Shown here: piece after piece, positions 1 to 6,753 of the stretch
How the letters are laid out: the number at the start of each line of letters is the position of its first letter
How positions within the stretch are numbered: position 1 is the first letter of the stretch
DNA from: an uncultured Chloroflexaceae bacterium
Lineage (GTDB): Bacteria > Chloroflexota > Chloroflexia > Chloroflexales > Chloroflexaceae
NCBI GenBank assembly: GCA_937141995.1
Contig: CAKZQX010000450.1
Span: 1-10,179 of the forward strand
Direction: 5' to 3'
DNA: 10,179 bases
Translations under genes and position numbers: made by a program
Notes under the pieces: model-generated
What the model was told of the DNA's origin: nothing
Database searches by the model: none
Seen by the model: only the letters and a program-made list of their open reading frames with translations

Positions 1-995
1 CCAAGTGTCTGATAAGCCTGCTGAAGATGAATAGGTATCGGGTAGTGAATGCCGGTCGGAATGCCCCGATCCGCCAGATAAGCCATCAGTCCATCACGAT
101 CCATTACACGAATGACATACAGATGCCAGACTGGTTCGGTATAGTCGGGAGTCGTGGGCGTCTGCATCTCGATGCAGTTTGCCAACAATTGTGTGTAGTG
201 TGCCGCGTGGGTCCGGCGTGCCTCGTTCCAGATGTCAAGGTAGCGCAGTTTGACCCGTAAGATCGCCGCCTGCAGTGTATCCAGGCGGCGGTTGTATCCC
301 GGTAGTTCGTGATAATATTTGCGACGTTGACCATAGTTCCGCAGCATCTGTAGCTTGTCGGCAATAGATGTGTCATTTGTAACTACCATGCCACCATCGC
401 CATAGGCTCCCAGATTCTTGCCGGGGTAGAAACTGAAGGCTGCGGCATGCCCGAACGAACCGACTCGCTTACCGTTATATCGCGCGCCGTGTGCCTGGGA
501 CGCATCCTCAATCACGAGCAGATTATGCCGCCGGGCGATTGCCAGCAACGGGTCCATATTAACAGGTTGACCATAGAGATGGACCGGCATAATCGCCGTT
601 GTGCGTGGTGTGATCGCCTGTTCGATAGCGCTGATATCCATATTGTAGGTTTGCGGATCGATATCAACCAGCACGGGTGTGGCACCGGCATGGGTAATGC
701 CCAGCGCGGAGGCAATAAATGTATTGGCAACGGTAATAACCTCGTCACCTGGTCCAACCCCACAGGCACGTAGCGCCAGTTCCAGTGCTGATGTTCCCGA
801 ATCAACACCTACGGCATAGTCGGTTTCGCAATAAGCAGCAAATTCTTCCTCAAACAGCCTGACATCCTGTCCCAGAATGAAATCCGTTTTCTCCAGTACT
901 CGGGTTATGGCATGGTTCAGTTCATCGGCGATAGTTGCATACTGAGCGGCCAGATCAACAAACGAAATGCGCATCACGGGTTGTGTGGTGACCAT
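1..995 (-). CDS. DegT/DnrJ/EryC1/StrS-family sugar aminotransferase, C-terminus cut by window edge
   Basis: This PLP-dependent enzyme would transfer an amino group, normally from glutamate, to a keto-sugar nucleotide in the cytoplasm. I translated 331 codons from the ATG at 993-995; the frame stays open to base 1, so roughly the last 35-45 residues of a typical 370-residue member are missing. The fold-type I signature is clear: [12 protein letters not shown] (64-75), [13 protein letters not shown] (84-96), [11 protein letters not shown] (161-171, D164 for the pyridine nitrogen) and [15 protein letters not shown] (188-202) with K193 as the PLP lysine. GIHYPIPIH (315-323) is typical of the C-terminal part. 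A GAGG ribosome site sits a few bases upstream of the start. It follows the Gfo/Idh/MocA gene by 192 nt, a pairing known from WbpB/WbpE-type synthesis of 3-amino sugars. The exact sugar cannot be read from the sequence. Family call is near certain. Confidence 0.95.
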   Translation of the reverse strand, partial: MVTTQPVMRISFVDLAAQYATIADELNHAITRVLEKTDFILGQDVRLFEEEFAAYCETDYAVGVDSGTSALELALRACGVGPGDEVITVANTFIASALGITHAGATPVLVDIDPQTYNMDISAIEQAITPRTTAIMPVHLYGQPVNMDPLLAIARRHNLLVIEDASQAHGARYNGKRVGSFGHAAAFSFYPGKNLGAYGDGGMVVTNDTSIADKLQMLRNYGQRRKYYHELPGYNRRLDTLQAAILRVKLRYLDIWNEARRTHAAHYTQLLANCIEMQTPTTPDYTEPVWHLYVIRVMDRDGLMAYLADRGIPTGIHYPIPIHLQQAYQTL

Positions 996-1187
996 AAAAA
1001 TCTACCTCAAATATTACATATTATGTCTCTGTAGAAGGTGTGATGACTGCCAACTGCGGATACTGTTTTGTGACTGGTTCTGCCGGATTCCCACAGTAAC
1101 CAGTCACCATCCCCCCGGCAGGATAGCAACCGATATCCTGCTGGTATCGCGTGTCGTTCCGAGCGCTACGGCAGAGTGAGTTGTCGA
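996..1187. other. intergenic gap with two strong hairpins
   Basis: This 192-nt gap separates the dehydrogenase from the aminotransferase. It contains a perfect 10-bp inverted repeat, GTGACTGGTT (1070-1079) with AACCAGTCAC (1098-1107). An 11-bp stem lies next to it, 1115-1125 with 1134-1144, around an 8-nt loop. One pair in the second stem is G·T when read on the plus strand and A-C on the minus strand. Neither hairpin has a U-tract on the minus strand, so I do not call terminators. They could be RNA-processing or pausing structures, or remnants of repeats. Confidence 0.6.
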
Positions 1188-2234
1188 TCACATGCCTACT
1201 GCCTTATGGAGCAATCCGACTTCTACTGGTGCGCCATGCAACTCAACCGAGCGATCAATCGCTTCCATCACCTGCACCACTTCCCATCCTTCCTTCCCAC
1301 CGCTTTTCGGCTGTTTGCCCTGTTCAATTGCCTCCAGGAAGTGGATACACTCATTCTTGAGGGGCTCACTCACAGCAATACGCGGGCTAATAATATCGCC
1401 GTCGCGCATCAGCAGTTGAAACTCACCATAGTTGCTTGAGTCGGTCTGGATCGGAGTTACCCCCTTCTCAAAAACTCGCACACGCTCCTGAATATTAATA
1501 TCGTCAAAGACGATCCGCTGCTTACTGCCGACAACAACCAGTTCACGAACCTTATTGGGATCGGCCCAACTCACATGGATATGCCCAACGACACCATTGG
1601 GATAGCCCAGTGCGACGAACCCGACATCTTCGCGGCCATTCCCCAGGACTCGCGCACCGACGGCGCTTACCCAGTCCGGTTTCGTATCCAGCCAGTAGTT
1701 AAAGATCGATATATCGTGTGGGGCCAGATCCCACAGCGCGTTGACATCCTGCCGGATTGGTCCCAGGTTTGTGCGCCGTGCGTAGAGATAATACATCTGG
1801 CCGAGTTGATCTGATTGGGTGTATTCCTTGACCCTTTCAATAGCGGGATTGTAGATGAATGTATGTCCAACCATTATAAGAACGCCATGTAATTCTGCCA
1901 GATGCACCAGTTCCTCCGACTCGGCGGCGGTTCTCGTCAGCGGCTTCTCGATCAGTGTGGGCTTTTCGGCCAGGATACTGCGGCGGGCAATATCGAAGTG
2001 GGTTGTTGCCGTAGTGCAGACAACCACGGCATCGACATTCTTCATTTTTACGGCTTCTTCGGCATGCGTCGTCAGCACGACTCCAGGAAAGCGTTGTCCA
2101 ACTTCATGCAGGCGCTCGGCGCGTTGGTCGCATGCAACCACAACCCGGGCATTGGGTAGTTCGCTGAAGACGCGTACATAATTGATGCCCCAATATCCAC
2201 AACCAATGATAGCAACACCTATTTCTTTACTCAT
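1188..2234 (-). CDS. Gfo/Idh/MocA-family NAD(P)-dependent sugar (nucleotide) dehydrogenase
   Basis: This is a 348-residue cytoplasmic oxidoreductase that oxidises or reduces a sugar hydroxyl/keto group with NAD(P). The N-terminal Rossmann loop is GCGYWG (11-16). The family motif EKP is at 96-98, with K97 the conserved lysine, followed by GHTFIYNP (123-130) and APHDISIFNYW (171-181), whose H173 is the usual catalytic-region histidine. Length is normal. I start at the ATG at 2232-2234 because an AGAGGTG ribosome site lies about 8 nt upstream; the frame is open for 9 more codons to an ATG at 2261 with no better signal. The downstream neighbour is a DegT aminotransferase, so the likely role is forming the 3-keto sugar nucleotide that the aminotransferase aminates, as WbpB/WlbA does with UDP-GlcNAc uronic acid. 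That substrate is inference. Other Gfo/Idh members act on inositol or dideoxy sugars. Confidence 0.93.
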   Translation of the reverse strand: MSKEIGVAIIGCGYWGINYVRVFSELPNARVVVACDQRAERLHEVGQRFPGVVLTTHAEEAVKMKNVDAVVVCTTATTHFDIARRSILAEKPTLIEKPLTRTAAESEELVHLAELHGVLIMVGHTFIYNPAIERVKEYTQSDQLGQMYYLYARRTNLGPIRQDVNALWDLAPHDISIFNYWLDTKPDWVSAVGARVLGNGREDVGFVALGYPNGVVGHIHVSWADPNKVRELVVVGSKQRIVFDDINIQERVRVFEKGVTPIQTDSSNYGEFQLLMRDGDIISPRIAVSEPLKNECIHFLEAIEQGKQPKSGGKEGWEVVQVMEAIDRSVELHGAPVEVGLLHKAVGM

Positions 2235-2462
2235 CGGGTCACACCTCTTTCTTGAACGCATCGGCTGGAAATGCAGGCCGCTGTCGCATAAACAGGGCGG
2301 TTCCCGGCATTTCTATCCGGCAATAACACTGCGCGTAAATTGGTACGGTAGTCCGGTCAGGGCTGTGAAGCTGTTTTCCGGCGATTACGATGCGCCGGCT
2401 CGATGCGGCTCGGGCCGCACACGTAACGCCTGTCTCCTCAGGCACCGCTGAAATCCCCAAAC
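2235..2462. other. intergenic gap with GC-rich hairpins and one mobile-element-like end
   Basis: This 228-nt gap lies between the sugar transferase and the dehydrogenase. I see CCGGCG (2378-2383) pairing with CGCCGG (2393-2398) and TGCGGC (2404-2409) pairing with GCCGCA (2414-2419). CGTAACGCCTG (2422-2432) is, on the minus strand, CAGGCGTTACG, which matches the ends of the small elements at 5306-5557 and 7541-7735. No convincing partner end or target duplication is visible, so this is probably a decayed element. A minus-strand frame of 73 codons crosses the gap, but it has no family features. Confidence 0.5.
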
Positions 2463-3194
2463 TTATCCGGCTCCTTTGCCCAGTAATACTACTGGAATGG
2501 TGAGCAGGAGAATTTTTAGATCGAGTCGCAGGGAGCGCTGGCGGGTATACTCAATATCCAGACCGATCATATCATCCAGCGAAACCTGTGATCGTCCCTT
2601 CACCTGCCATAGGCCGGTAATCCCGGGTAGAGCCGAAAAGCGCTCGTAGTACCAATCGCGGTATTCTGCTACTTCATACGTAGGAACGGGGCGTGGTCCG
2701 ATCAGGCTCATCTCTCCTTTAATGACGTTCAATAGTTGTGGCAACTCGTCCAGACTTGTTTTGCGCAGGATGTGTCCCATGGGGGTTATCCGCGGATCGT
2801 TGGTCAGTTTGAACGAGGTCGTTGTCCCATGTGTTACCGCGATACTGCCGTGGGCAAATGCCTTGATATGGGCTTGATGCACTGTTTCATCGGCATTCTG
2901 AACCATTGAACGAAATTTGTACATCGTAAAATGTTCAATGGTCCAGATAGTCTGTTGCCCCTCGCGCCGCCGCTTTGCGCCCACACGCTCCTGGGTGAAC
3001 AGGACCGGGCCGGGCGAGTCGAGTTTGATCAGGATGGCAATAATCAGCATAACGGGTGATAGGATGATAAACAGTGTGATCGCCAGAACGAGATCAAAAC
3101 AGCGCTTGGCAATGAAACGTGCGGTGGTATCGCGTGACCCGGCATCGAGAGCCAGGAATGACTGATGTACGACTGTGCTGTTTTTCAATAACAC
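2463..3194 (-). CDS. bacterial sugar transferase (monotopic phosphoglycosyl transferase, PglC/WbaP C-domain type)
   Basis: This enzyme starts repeat-unit assembly by moving a sugar-1-phosphate from a nucleotide sugar to undecaprenyl phosphate at the inner face of the membrane. The 243 residues hold one hydrophobic segment (about 34-57, probably a re-entrant helix) followed by SPGPVLFTQERVG (60-72), YKFRSM (92-97), DPRITPMGHILRKTSLDELPQ (133-153) with the D149-E150 catalytic dyad, SLIGPRPVP (163-171) and PGITGLWQVKGRS (190-202). It lacks the extra N-terminal membrane helices of full WbaP/WcaJ proteins, so it is the short PglC-like form. I choose the GTG at 3192-3194 because GGAGG sits 8 nt before it. 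The frame extends 34 codons further to an ATG at 3296, but that extension is unlike the family and lacks a ribosome site. Function is clear; the sugar is unknown. Confidence 0.93.
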   Translation of the reverse strand: MLLKNSTVVHQSFLALDAGSRDTTARFIAKRCFDLVLAITLFIILSPVMLIIAILIKLDSPGPVLFTQERVGAKRRREGQQTIWTIEHFTMYKFRSMVQNADETVHQAHIKAFAHGSIAVTHGTTTSFKLTNDPRITPMGHILRKTSLDELPQLLNVIKGEMSLIGPRPVPTYEVAEYRDWYYERFSALPGITGLWQVKGRSQVSLDDMIGLDIEYTRQRSLRLDLKILLLTIPVVLLGKGAG

Positions 3195-3443
3195 CTTGTG
3201 TGCCTCCAATTTTGTCCAGGAGGTACGCGCATCTCCTCCTACCGGTGGGTTGTATCTCCGGCAGGCAGGTACCATGCTGTGACCGGCCGAACGCAACGGT
3301 CAGGTAGACCATCTGCTTTCGGAGCCAGCAGCGGTGCGTTTCTTCGCTTTTGCCCTACCGGAGGCAGAATCCAACCGTTTACGGAGTACGGCATACCTTT
3401 GCGCTTGAAAAGAGAAACCGCTAATTCGGGGACTCAAAAGACA

Positions 3444-3478
3444 TCAGAGATTGAGGTTGACACAAGGTCAATCTCTGA
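3444..3478. repeat. 11-bp perfect inverted repeat (operator or hairpin)
   Basis: TCAGAGATTGA (3444-3454) and TCAATCTCTGA (3468-3478) are perfect reverse complements around a 13-nt centre that itself contains TTGAC/GTCAA. The centre includes a consensus-like -35 hexamer TTGACA on the plus strand (3457-3462), but no -10 follows at the right distance. The repeat could be a protein-binding operator or an RNA hairpin; the sequence does not decide. Confidence 0.6.
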
Positions 3479-3550
3479 AGACTCGCAGCTTCGGATGTGT
3501 GTTATTGGTGTGCATACTAAACGGCGGAGATCCCACATTTTCCACCGTTT
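3466..3550 (+). ncRNA. diverged copy of the C-loop small RNA, probably inactive
   Basis: This block shares the exact 15-mer TCGCAGCTTCGGATG (3483-3497) with the small-RNA candidate at 5200-5296 (there 5228-5242). A matching AATCTC lies upstream and a terminal hairpin downstream: AAACGGCGG (3519-3527) with CCACCGTTT (3542-3550) around a loop containing TCCCACAT. Three things argue that it is degraded or used differently. The plus-strand stem has a C-A mismatch that becomes an acceptable U·G pair on the minus strand. Only three T follow the hairpin. No -10 promoter sits in the expected place. The strand is given by homology and is uncertain; it may act only as a structure in the minus-strand mRNA leader. 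Confidence 0.4.
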
Positions 3551-3627
3551 GCATGGGCTTGTTCCAACAGTTGATTGAACACTACCCACATAGTGCCAAC
3601 CATTCTATAACCGTGAAGCCATATGCA

Positions 3628-3664
3628 CTATACAATCTGATTATCGTGCAAATTAACCTCCTTT
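3628..3664 (-). promoter_or_regulatory. orphan Shine-Dalgarno with possible 7-codon leader peptide
   Basis: The minus strand reads AAAGGAGG (3657-3664), a near-perfect anti-16S match, followed after 5 nt by TTG (3649-3651). That TTG opens a frame of seven codons ending in TAG at 3628 (MHDNQIV). No larger gene starts here. It lies about 430 nt before the sugar-transferase start. A leader peptide, a ribosome standby site or chance are all possible; nothing confirms translation. Confidence 0.25.
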
Positions 3665-3835
3665 CAGTATGTTCTGTTGATAGGCCCGGTCTATGAGTCG
3701 GCCTGTTGCCCTATGAAAACCTGCAGTAAATGTCTCAGATGCGCCAATGGTGCCACTTGCACTATCATATTCCCCTGTACATCATACTGTTTTCCGGACG
3801 AAAAAACACAGGATGCATTTTTGTACCCATAGGCT

Positions 3836-5140
3836 TTATCGATAGTAAACATTCACTGGGTCAAGTTCAGCCTGGGTTACAATCACACCGACAAGTTTTG
3901 CGTCCAGGTCTGTCAATTGCCGGCGTGCAGTTTGTACCGCCTCCTGTCGTGTTTGTGTCCGTTTTACAACCAGTGCGATACCGTCAACTTGCGTTGCCAG
4001 GATTGCAGCGTCGGTCACAGCCAGAAAAGCCGGAGCATCTATTAGAACGGCGTCGGTCTGTTGTGATAACTGCCCAAGCAGGTGCGCCATCGTGGGTAGT
4101 GCCAGCAACTCAGCCGGATCAGTCGGTAGGGGACCACTGGTCAGCACCTGCAAGCCGGGAATGTCAGTCGCTTGTAGCGCATCTGCCAGGGCTGCTGTTT
4201 GACACAGAATGTTACTGAGACCAACCTCATTTGATAGATTAAACCGTTTATGCAGCATTGGTCGTCGTAAGTCACTATCCACCACAATGATCTTGCGTCC
4301 GGACTTTGCCATCATATAGGCCAGATTGGTGACCACCGTAGATTTGCCCTCACCTGGTTCAGCGCTTGTCACCAGAAGGGTTTGCAGCGATGCCGCGCTC
4401 ATTGTATAGAAAATGTTTGTACGTAAGCGGCGAATAGCTTCACCCTGGGGCGAATTGCCATTAAGAAAGGTCTTGCGCTGCTTTCGTTTAAGCGGCGGAA
4501 TCTTCCCGATCGTCGCCAGACTGGTCGTCTGCTCAATCTGATCGATTGTATGGAGCGTCGAGTCAAGGTTCTCGAAGAGGAAAGCCAGTGATAGACCGCC
4601 CGCCATGCCCACAAACAAGCCCAGTCCGATCAAAAGCATTTTGTTTGGTTTAGTCGGTCTGATCGGCGGGGTGGCCGGTTCGATCAGCGAGATCGCAAAG
4701 GTGCGACCGACCCGTGTTTTGAGACTCTCCGCGATTAGTAACTCCGTCAGAGCATTGGCTGCTTTGGCTGCCAGAACCGGATCTTTGTTTTCAATACTGA
4801 TCTGCATCAGTTCGGTATTGGCCGGGAACTCAATCTTGATCTGCTTGCTCAGATCCGCGGGTGAGCCGGTTATGGCAACCTGTTGTTGCAACTGTCGCAA
4901 CATTGGGTCGCTCGTGGCAATGCTTGCATAGGTATTCATAAGTCGTTCGACATACTGCAATTTGCCGAACACATCGTCATTGCCCTCAAAATTTGTCAAA
5001 ACACGCACCGTCGTTGTTGCAGCATACACTGGCGTTATTCGTTGTATCCCAAGCCAGACAATGATTACGGAAACAACCGTGGTCAAAACGATGATACCGC
5101 TGCGACGCCCCAGGATCTCAACATATGTTCTCAATTCCAT
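3836..5140 (-). CDS. polysaccharide co-polymerase/tyrosine autokinase (Wzz-BY-kinase fusion)
   Basis: This inner-membrane protein sets chain length and drives export of the polysaccharide through cycles of tyrosine phosphorylation. The 434 residues contain a first membrane helix (about 15-31), an extracytoplasmic Wzz region, a proline-rich stretch (PATPPIRPTKP, 155-165) and a second helix (about 168-189). The cytoplasmic kinase follows: EAIRRLR (234-240), which fits the EX2RX2R oligomerisation motif of BY-kinases; Walker A EPGEGKST (261-268); Walker A' VVDSDLRRP (286-294); and Walker B VLIDAP (365-370). The C-terminal tyrosine cluster is very short, only Y432-Y433, where many members have more. 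The extracytoplasmic part (about 135 residues) is compact. A GAGGT ribosome site is 8 nt before the ATG at 5138-5140. The gene lies between the antiterminator and the sugar transferase, a normal place in capsule operons. Confidence 0.95.
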   Translation of the reverse strand: MELRTYVEILGRRSGIIVLTTVVSVIIVWLGIQRITPVYAATTTVRVLTNFEGNDDVFGKLQYVERLMNTYASIATSDPMLRQLQQQVAITGSPADLSKQIKIEFPANTELMQISIENKDPVLAAKAANALTELLIAESLKTRVGRTFAISLIEPATPPIRPTKPNKMLLIGLGLFVGMAGGLSLAFLFENLDSTLHTIDQIEQTTSLATIGKIPPLKRKQRKTFLNGNSPQGEAIRRLRTNIFYTMSAASLQTLLVTSAEPGEGKSTVVTNLAYMMAKSGRKIIVVDSDLRRPMLHKRFNLSNEVGLSNILCQTAALADALQATDIPGLQVLTSGPLPTDPAELLALPTMAHLLGQLSQQTDAVLIDAPAFLAVTDAAILATQVDGIALVVKRTQTRQEAVQTARRQLTDLDAKLVGVIVTQAELDPVNVYYR

Positions 5141-5164
5141 ATCGGTTTACCTCAAAAGGAGGAG

Positions 5165-5193
5165 TTGGCTAAAAAGAAATGTTTTTGTATAAT
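5165..5193 (+). promoter_or_regulatory. sigma-70-type promoter for plus-strand small RNA
   Basis: TTGGCT (5165-5170, four of six matches to TTGACA) and TATAAT (5188-5193, perfect) are separated by exactly 17 nt. Transcription would start near 5200 and run rightward, away from the kinase gene whose start codon is 25 nt to the left. No plus-strand protein gene follows, only the hairpin-rich RNA candidate ending in a terminator. Confidence 0.7.
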
Positions 5194-5199
5194 GAATCT

Positions 5200-5296
5200 G
5201 CCTCAGTGCTGAATCTCCTCTGGAGTATCGCAGCTTCGGATGCAGATGGGACTGAGCTTTATGGCGAGGAGTGCCCACACACTCCTCGCCGTTTTT
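5200..5296 (+). ncRNA. small RNA candidate A (C-rich terminal loop family)
   Basis: A transcript of about 97 nt would run from the promoter at 5165-5193 to the terminator at 5261-5296. It can fold into an outer stem CTCAGT (5202-5207) with ACTGAG (5251-5256). This encloses CTCC-TCT-GGAG (5215-5225) and GCAGC-TTCG-GATGC (5230-5243), which has a cUUCGg tetraloop. The terminator hairpin carries the loop CCCACA. The TTCGGATG core and the terminator design recur in the other copies in this window. It lies between the antiterminator and kinase genes on the opposite strand, so it would also be antisense to the kinase mRNA leader. I do not recognise it as a known family. Target and role are unknown; pairing through the C-rich loop is a guess. 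Confidence 0.65.
5261..5296 (+). terminator. intrinsic terminator of small RNA A
   Basis: GGCGAGGAGTG (5263-5273) pairs perfectly with CACTCCTCGCC (5280-5290) around the loop CCCACA, and TTTTT follows at 5292-5296. On the minus strand the hairpin is followed by ATAAAG, so it is a good terminator only for rightward transcription. Confidence 0.85.
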
Positions 5297-5305
5297 GATA
5301 AGTGA

Positions 5306-5404
5306 CAGGCGTTACACGGTAGCCATGCAAACCGAACATTTGATCAGACCAAAGGCAACTGGCGGCGCATCCCAACCGCCGGCTGGATGACCGCGTATGT
5401 CCTG
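5306..5404. mobile_element. MITE-like element A (99 nt), left unit of a tandem pair
   Basis: The left end CAGGCGTTACACGGT (5306-5320) and right end ACCGCGTATGTCCTG (5390-5404) are imperfect inverted repeats of the same 15-bp type. TAAGTGA (5299-5305) precedes it and TAACTGA (5405-5411) follows, a 7-bp direct repeat with one mismatch that looks like a target duplication. The inside has a GGCGG/CCGCC hairpin and no transposase. It is non-autonomous, if mobile at all. Confidence 0.65.
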
Positions 5405-5411
5405 TAACTGA

Positions 5412-5557
5412 CACGCGTTACGTGGTTGGTTCATCAAACCGGGCGTTCCACCCGGTGAACGGCCAACGTCGCCTGCTCCGTAATTTACCTGCCCGCAGGC
5501 GAAGCCGGCGTTTGGGGTCGGCACCATGCCGGAACAGTCCGCACCGCGTAACTCCTG
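5412..5557. mobile_element. MITE-like element B (146 nt), right unit of a tandem pair
   Basis: The ends are CACGCGTTACGTGGT (5412-5426) and ACCGCGTAACTCCTG (5543-5557), inverted copies of the same family as its neighbour. It shares the TAACTGA junction (5405-5411) and has an exact second TAACTGA on its right (5558-5564). The right ends of A and B, with junctions, match at about 20 of 22 positions. The interior has several nested GC-rich hairpins, for example GCCTGC/GCAGGC and CCGGG/CCCGG, and no transposase. A minus-strand frame crosses both elements and repeats QLQELRG/QLQDIRG, but this only reflects the DNA repeat. Confidence 0.65.
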
Positions 5558-5633
5558 TAACTGATATACATTACCCGCTAGGCTCACCCGTCAGACGTAT
5601 AATTAGACGAAAAACAGGCATACTTGCCGCCAG

Positions 5634-6242
5634 TTACTTTTTAATCCACCGCCCACGCCCCCGCGTTCGCCGTTCACGCTTCTGTGGGACATTTTCACTG
5701 CTCGTTTCCAATAAGTTACGATCTACTTCCAGTTCATTCAGCCGACCCATGAACTCCAGTAGGATACGTACACGCCGGCTGGGGGTGATCGGCCCGACGA
5801 AGATTGCTTCCAGTCCACGCAGCGGCCCGCGTCTGAACTGTACGGTATCACCGGGCTGAAATCCGTGTTCCGGCAGGCCCCCTTGCTCATTGCAACATTC
5901 CACCTGTGTGTGAATTGCCTGCACCACCGCTGCCGGGATCTTCTGAGGTGTGGTGTCGAATGTCACTAACCGTGTCACACCCGGGGTTGCATTGATCCGG
6001 CTTGGTGGGACGGTGTGCAAGTCTATCTGTGCAAAGAGATACCGTGGAAACAGGGGGGCGTGTTGGATCTGTCCCTGGTAATAGCACATCACCTCGGGCA
6101 CATAGACTGTCAGGCCGAACTGTTCTTGTAAGGCCAGGGCTGCATAGCGCTCCTTGTGCGGCCGGCAGTGGACGACATACCATGCGTTGTGTCGGACCAG
6201 GTTTGTTACAGATTGCATCTCCTTCGGGTGCCGAGCCAACAT
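5634..6242 (-). CDS. NusG-family specialised antiterminator (RfaH/LoaP-like)
   Basis: This is a 202-residue paralogue of NusG that would bind RNA polymerase and suppress pausing or termination in the downstream polysaccharide operon. The N-terminal NGN domain starts with WYVVHCRPHKERYAALAL (21-38) and continues through VYVPEV (46-51) and PLFPRYLFAQID (63-74) to about 113. The C-terminal KOW domain is FQPGDTVQFRRGPLRGLEAIF (128-148) with a beta-rich remainder ending at DRNLLE (174-179). A basic tail rich in K and R follows (188-202). House-keeping NusG usually lies beside secE and rplK; here the neighbours are capsule genes, which favours a specialised factor. The start ATG (6240-6242) has AGGAAGGA about 10 nt upstream; a second ATG eight codons later has a ribosome site too close to it. 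Whether it is closer to RfaH, LoaP or UpxY cannot be settled by eye. Confidence 0.9.
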   Translation of the reverse strand: MLARHPKEMQSVTNLVRHNAWYVVHCRPHKERYAALALQEQFGLTVYVPEVMCYYQGQIQHAPLFPRYLFAQIDLHTVPPSRINATPGVTRLVTFDTTPQKIPAAVVQAIHTQVECCNEQGGLPEHGFQPGDTVQFRRGPLRGLEAIFVGPITPSRRVRILLEFMGRLNELEVDRNLLETSSENVPQKRERRTRGRGRWIKK

Positions 6243-6753
6243 CGTAGGGTGTTCCTTCCTGGTTCAATTGATAATCCTGAAGGTGTGATATGGCATGTGA
6301 TATGCCTTTCCGTTAATCGCCGCCTGTTGCTCGTCTCATCACTGTTCGTTATCCAGAATGTTCGTTATCCGGGATCTGCGTTCTAAAACCATAGCCGGGC
6401 TATCCGGGCATGCTCTGCCACTCCGGTAGCAAGTATGCCATCGGATATGCTCCGCCACTCTGACAATACATGTCAGATATGGGTGACAGTTATGACACCT
6501 GGTCTGGAGCAATGGCTACAACAAACCAGGATGATGGTATGAGCATAACGGTGTGTTGTCAGGTATGGACGGCGAGATACTATAACGTGACGGCTTATGC
6601 AGCGTTTCCACACTATATCTATTGAATTGGCTGGTGAGGCAAGTTGTATGGAGCTTCGCGTGGTGTCTTGAGCGTCCTTGGCTTGCAATGCTGCTGAGTG
6701 TCTCTTAGTACTACGGTCCCCTAAGAAATTAGTACTTTGAGGTTTTTGCAATG
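6243..6753. other. leader region of the antiterminator gene with short direct repeats
   Basis: I see no credible gene here. Three repeat pairs lie within about 225 nt of the antiterminator start. TGTGATATG occurs at 6284-6292 and 6296-6304 (12-nt period). TGTTCGTTATCC occurs at 6343-6354 and 6359-6370 (16-nt period). A looser pair around ATGCTCYGCCACTC is at 6410 and 6447 (37-nt period). TCTGACA/TGTCAGA forms a 7-bp hairpin at 6459-6477. TTAGTACT occurs twice near 6706 and 6729. No minus-strand promoter with both boxes stands out, although TATAGT-like -10 words occur near 6575 and 6615. A 134-codon minus frame from 6877 has no family features. Confidence 0.55.

Larger units (their letters stand above)
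3195..3835. other. 641-nt gap between kinase and sugar transferase genes
   Basis: I see no gene in this gap. It contains the diverged small-RNA-like block (3466-3550), an 11-bp inverted repeat just before it (3444-3454 with 3468-3478), and a strong isolated ribosome-binding sequence at 3657-3664 on the minus strand. The rest, 3551-3640 and 3670-3835, shows only weak short repeats. The gap is unusually long for genes read in the same direction and probably forms part of the transcribed leader of the sugar transferase. Confidence 0.6.

Noticed and set aside
1855..2181. Plus-strand frames over the dehydrogenase and other genes
   Set aside because: They are shadows of well-supported minus-strand genes.
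2239..2460. Minus-strand frame of 73 codons between sugar transferase and dehydrogenase
   Set aside because: It overlaps GC-rich hairpins and a mobile-element end, overlaps the ribosome site of the next gene and shows no family motif.
3195..3296. Upstream ATG at 3296 as start of the sugar transferase
   Set aside because: The extra 34 codons lack family similarity and a ribosome site, whereas GGAGG lies 8 nt before the GTG at 3194.
5263..5290. The strong hairpin as a terminator of the minus-strand operon
   Set aside because: On the minus strand it is followed by ATAAAG with no U-run; the T-tract is only on the plus-strand side.
5312..5587. Minus-strand frame of 91 codons with repeated QLQELRG-like peptides
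   Set aside because: It covers the two tandem MITE-like elements and the peptide repeat mirrors their inverted-repeat ends; there is no ribosome site or family feature.
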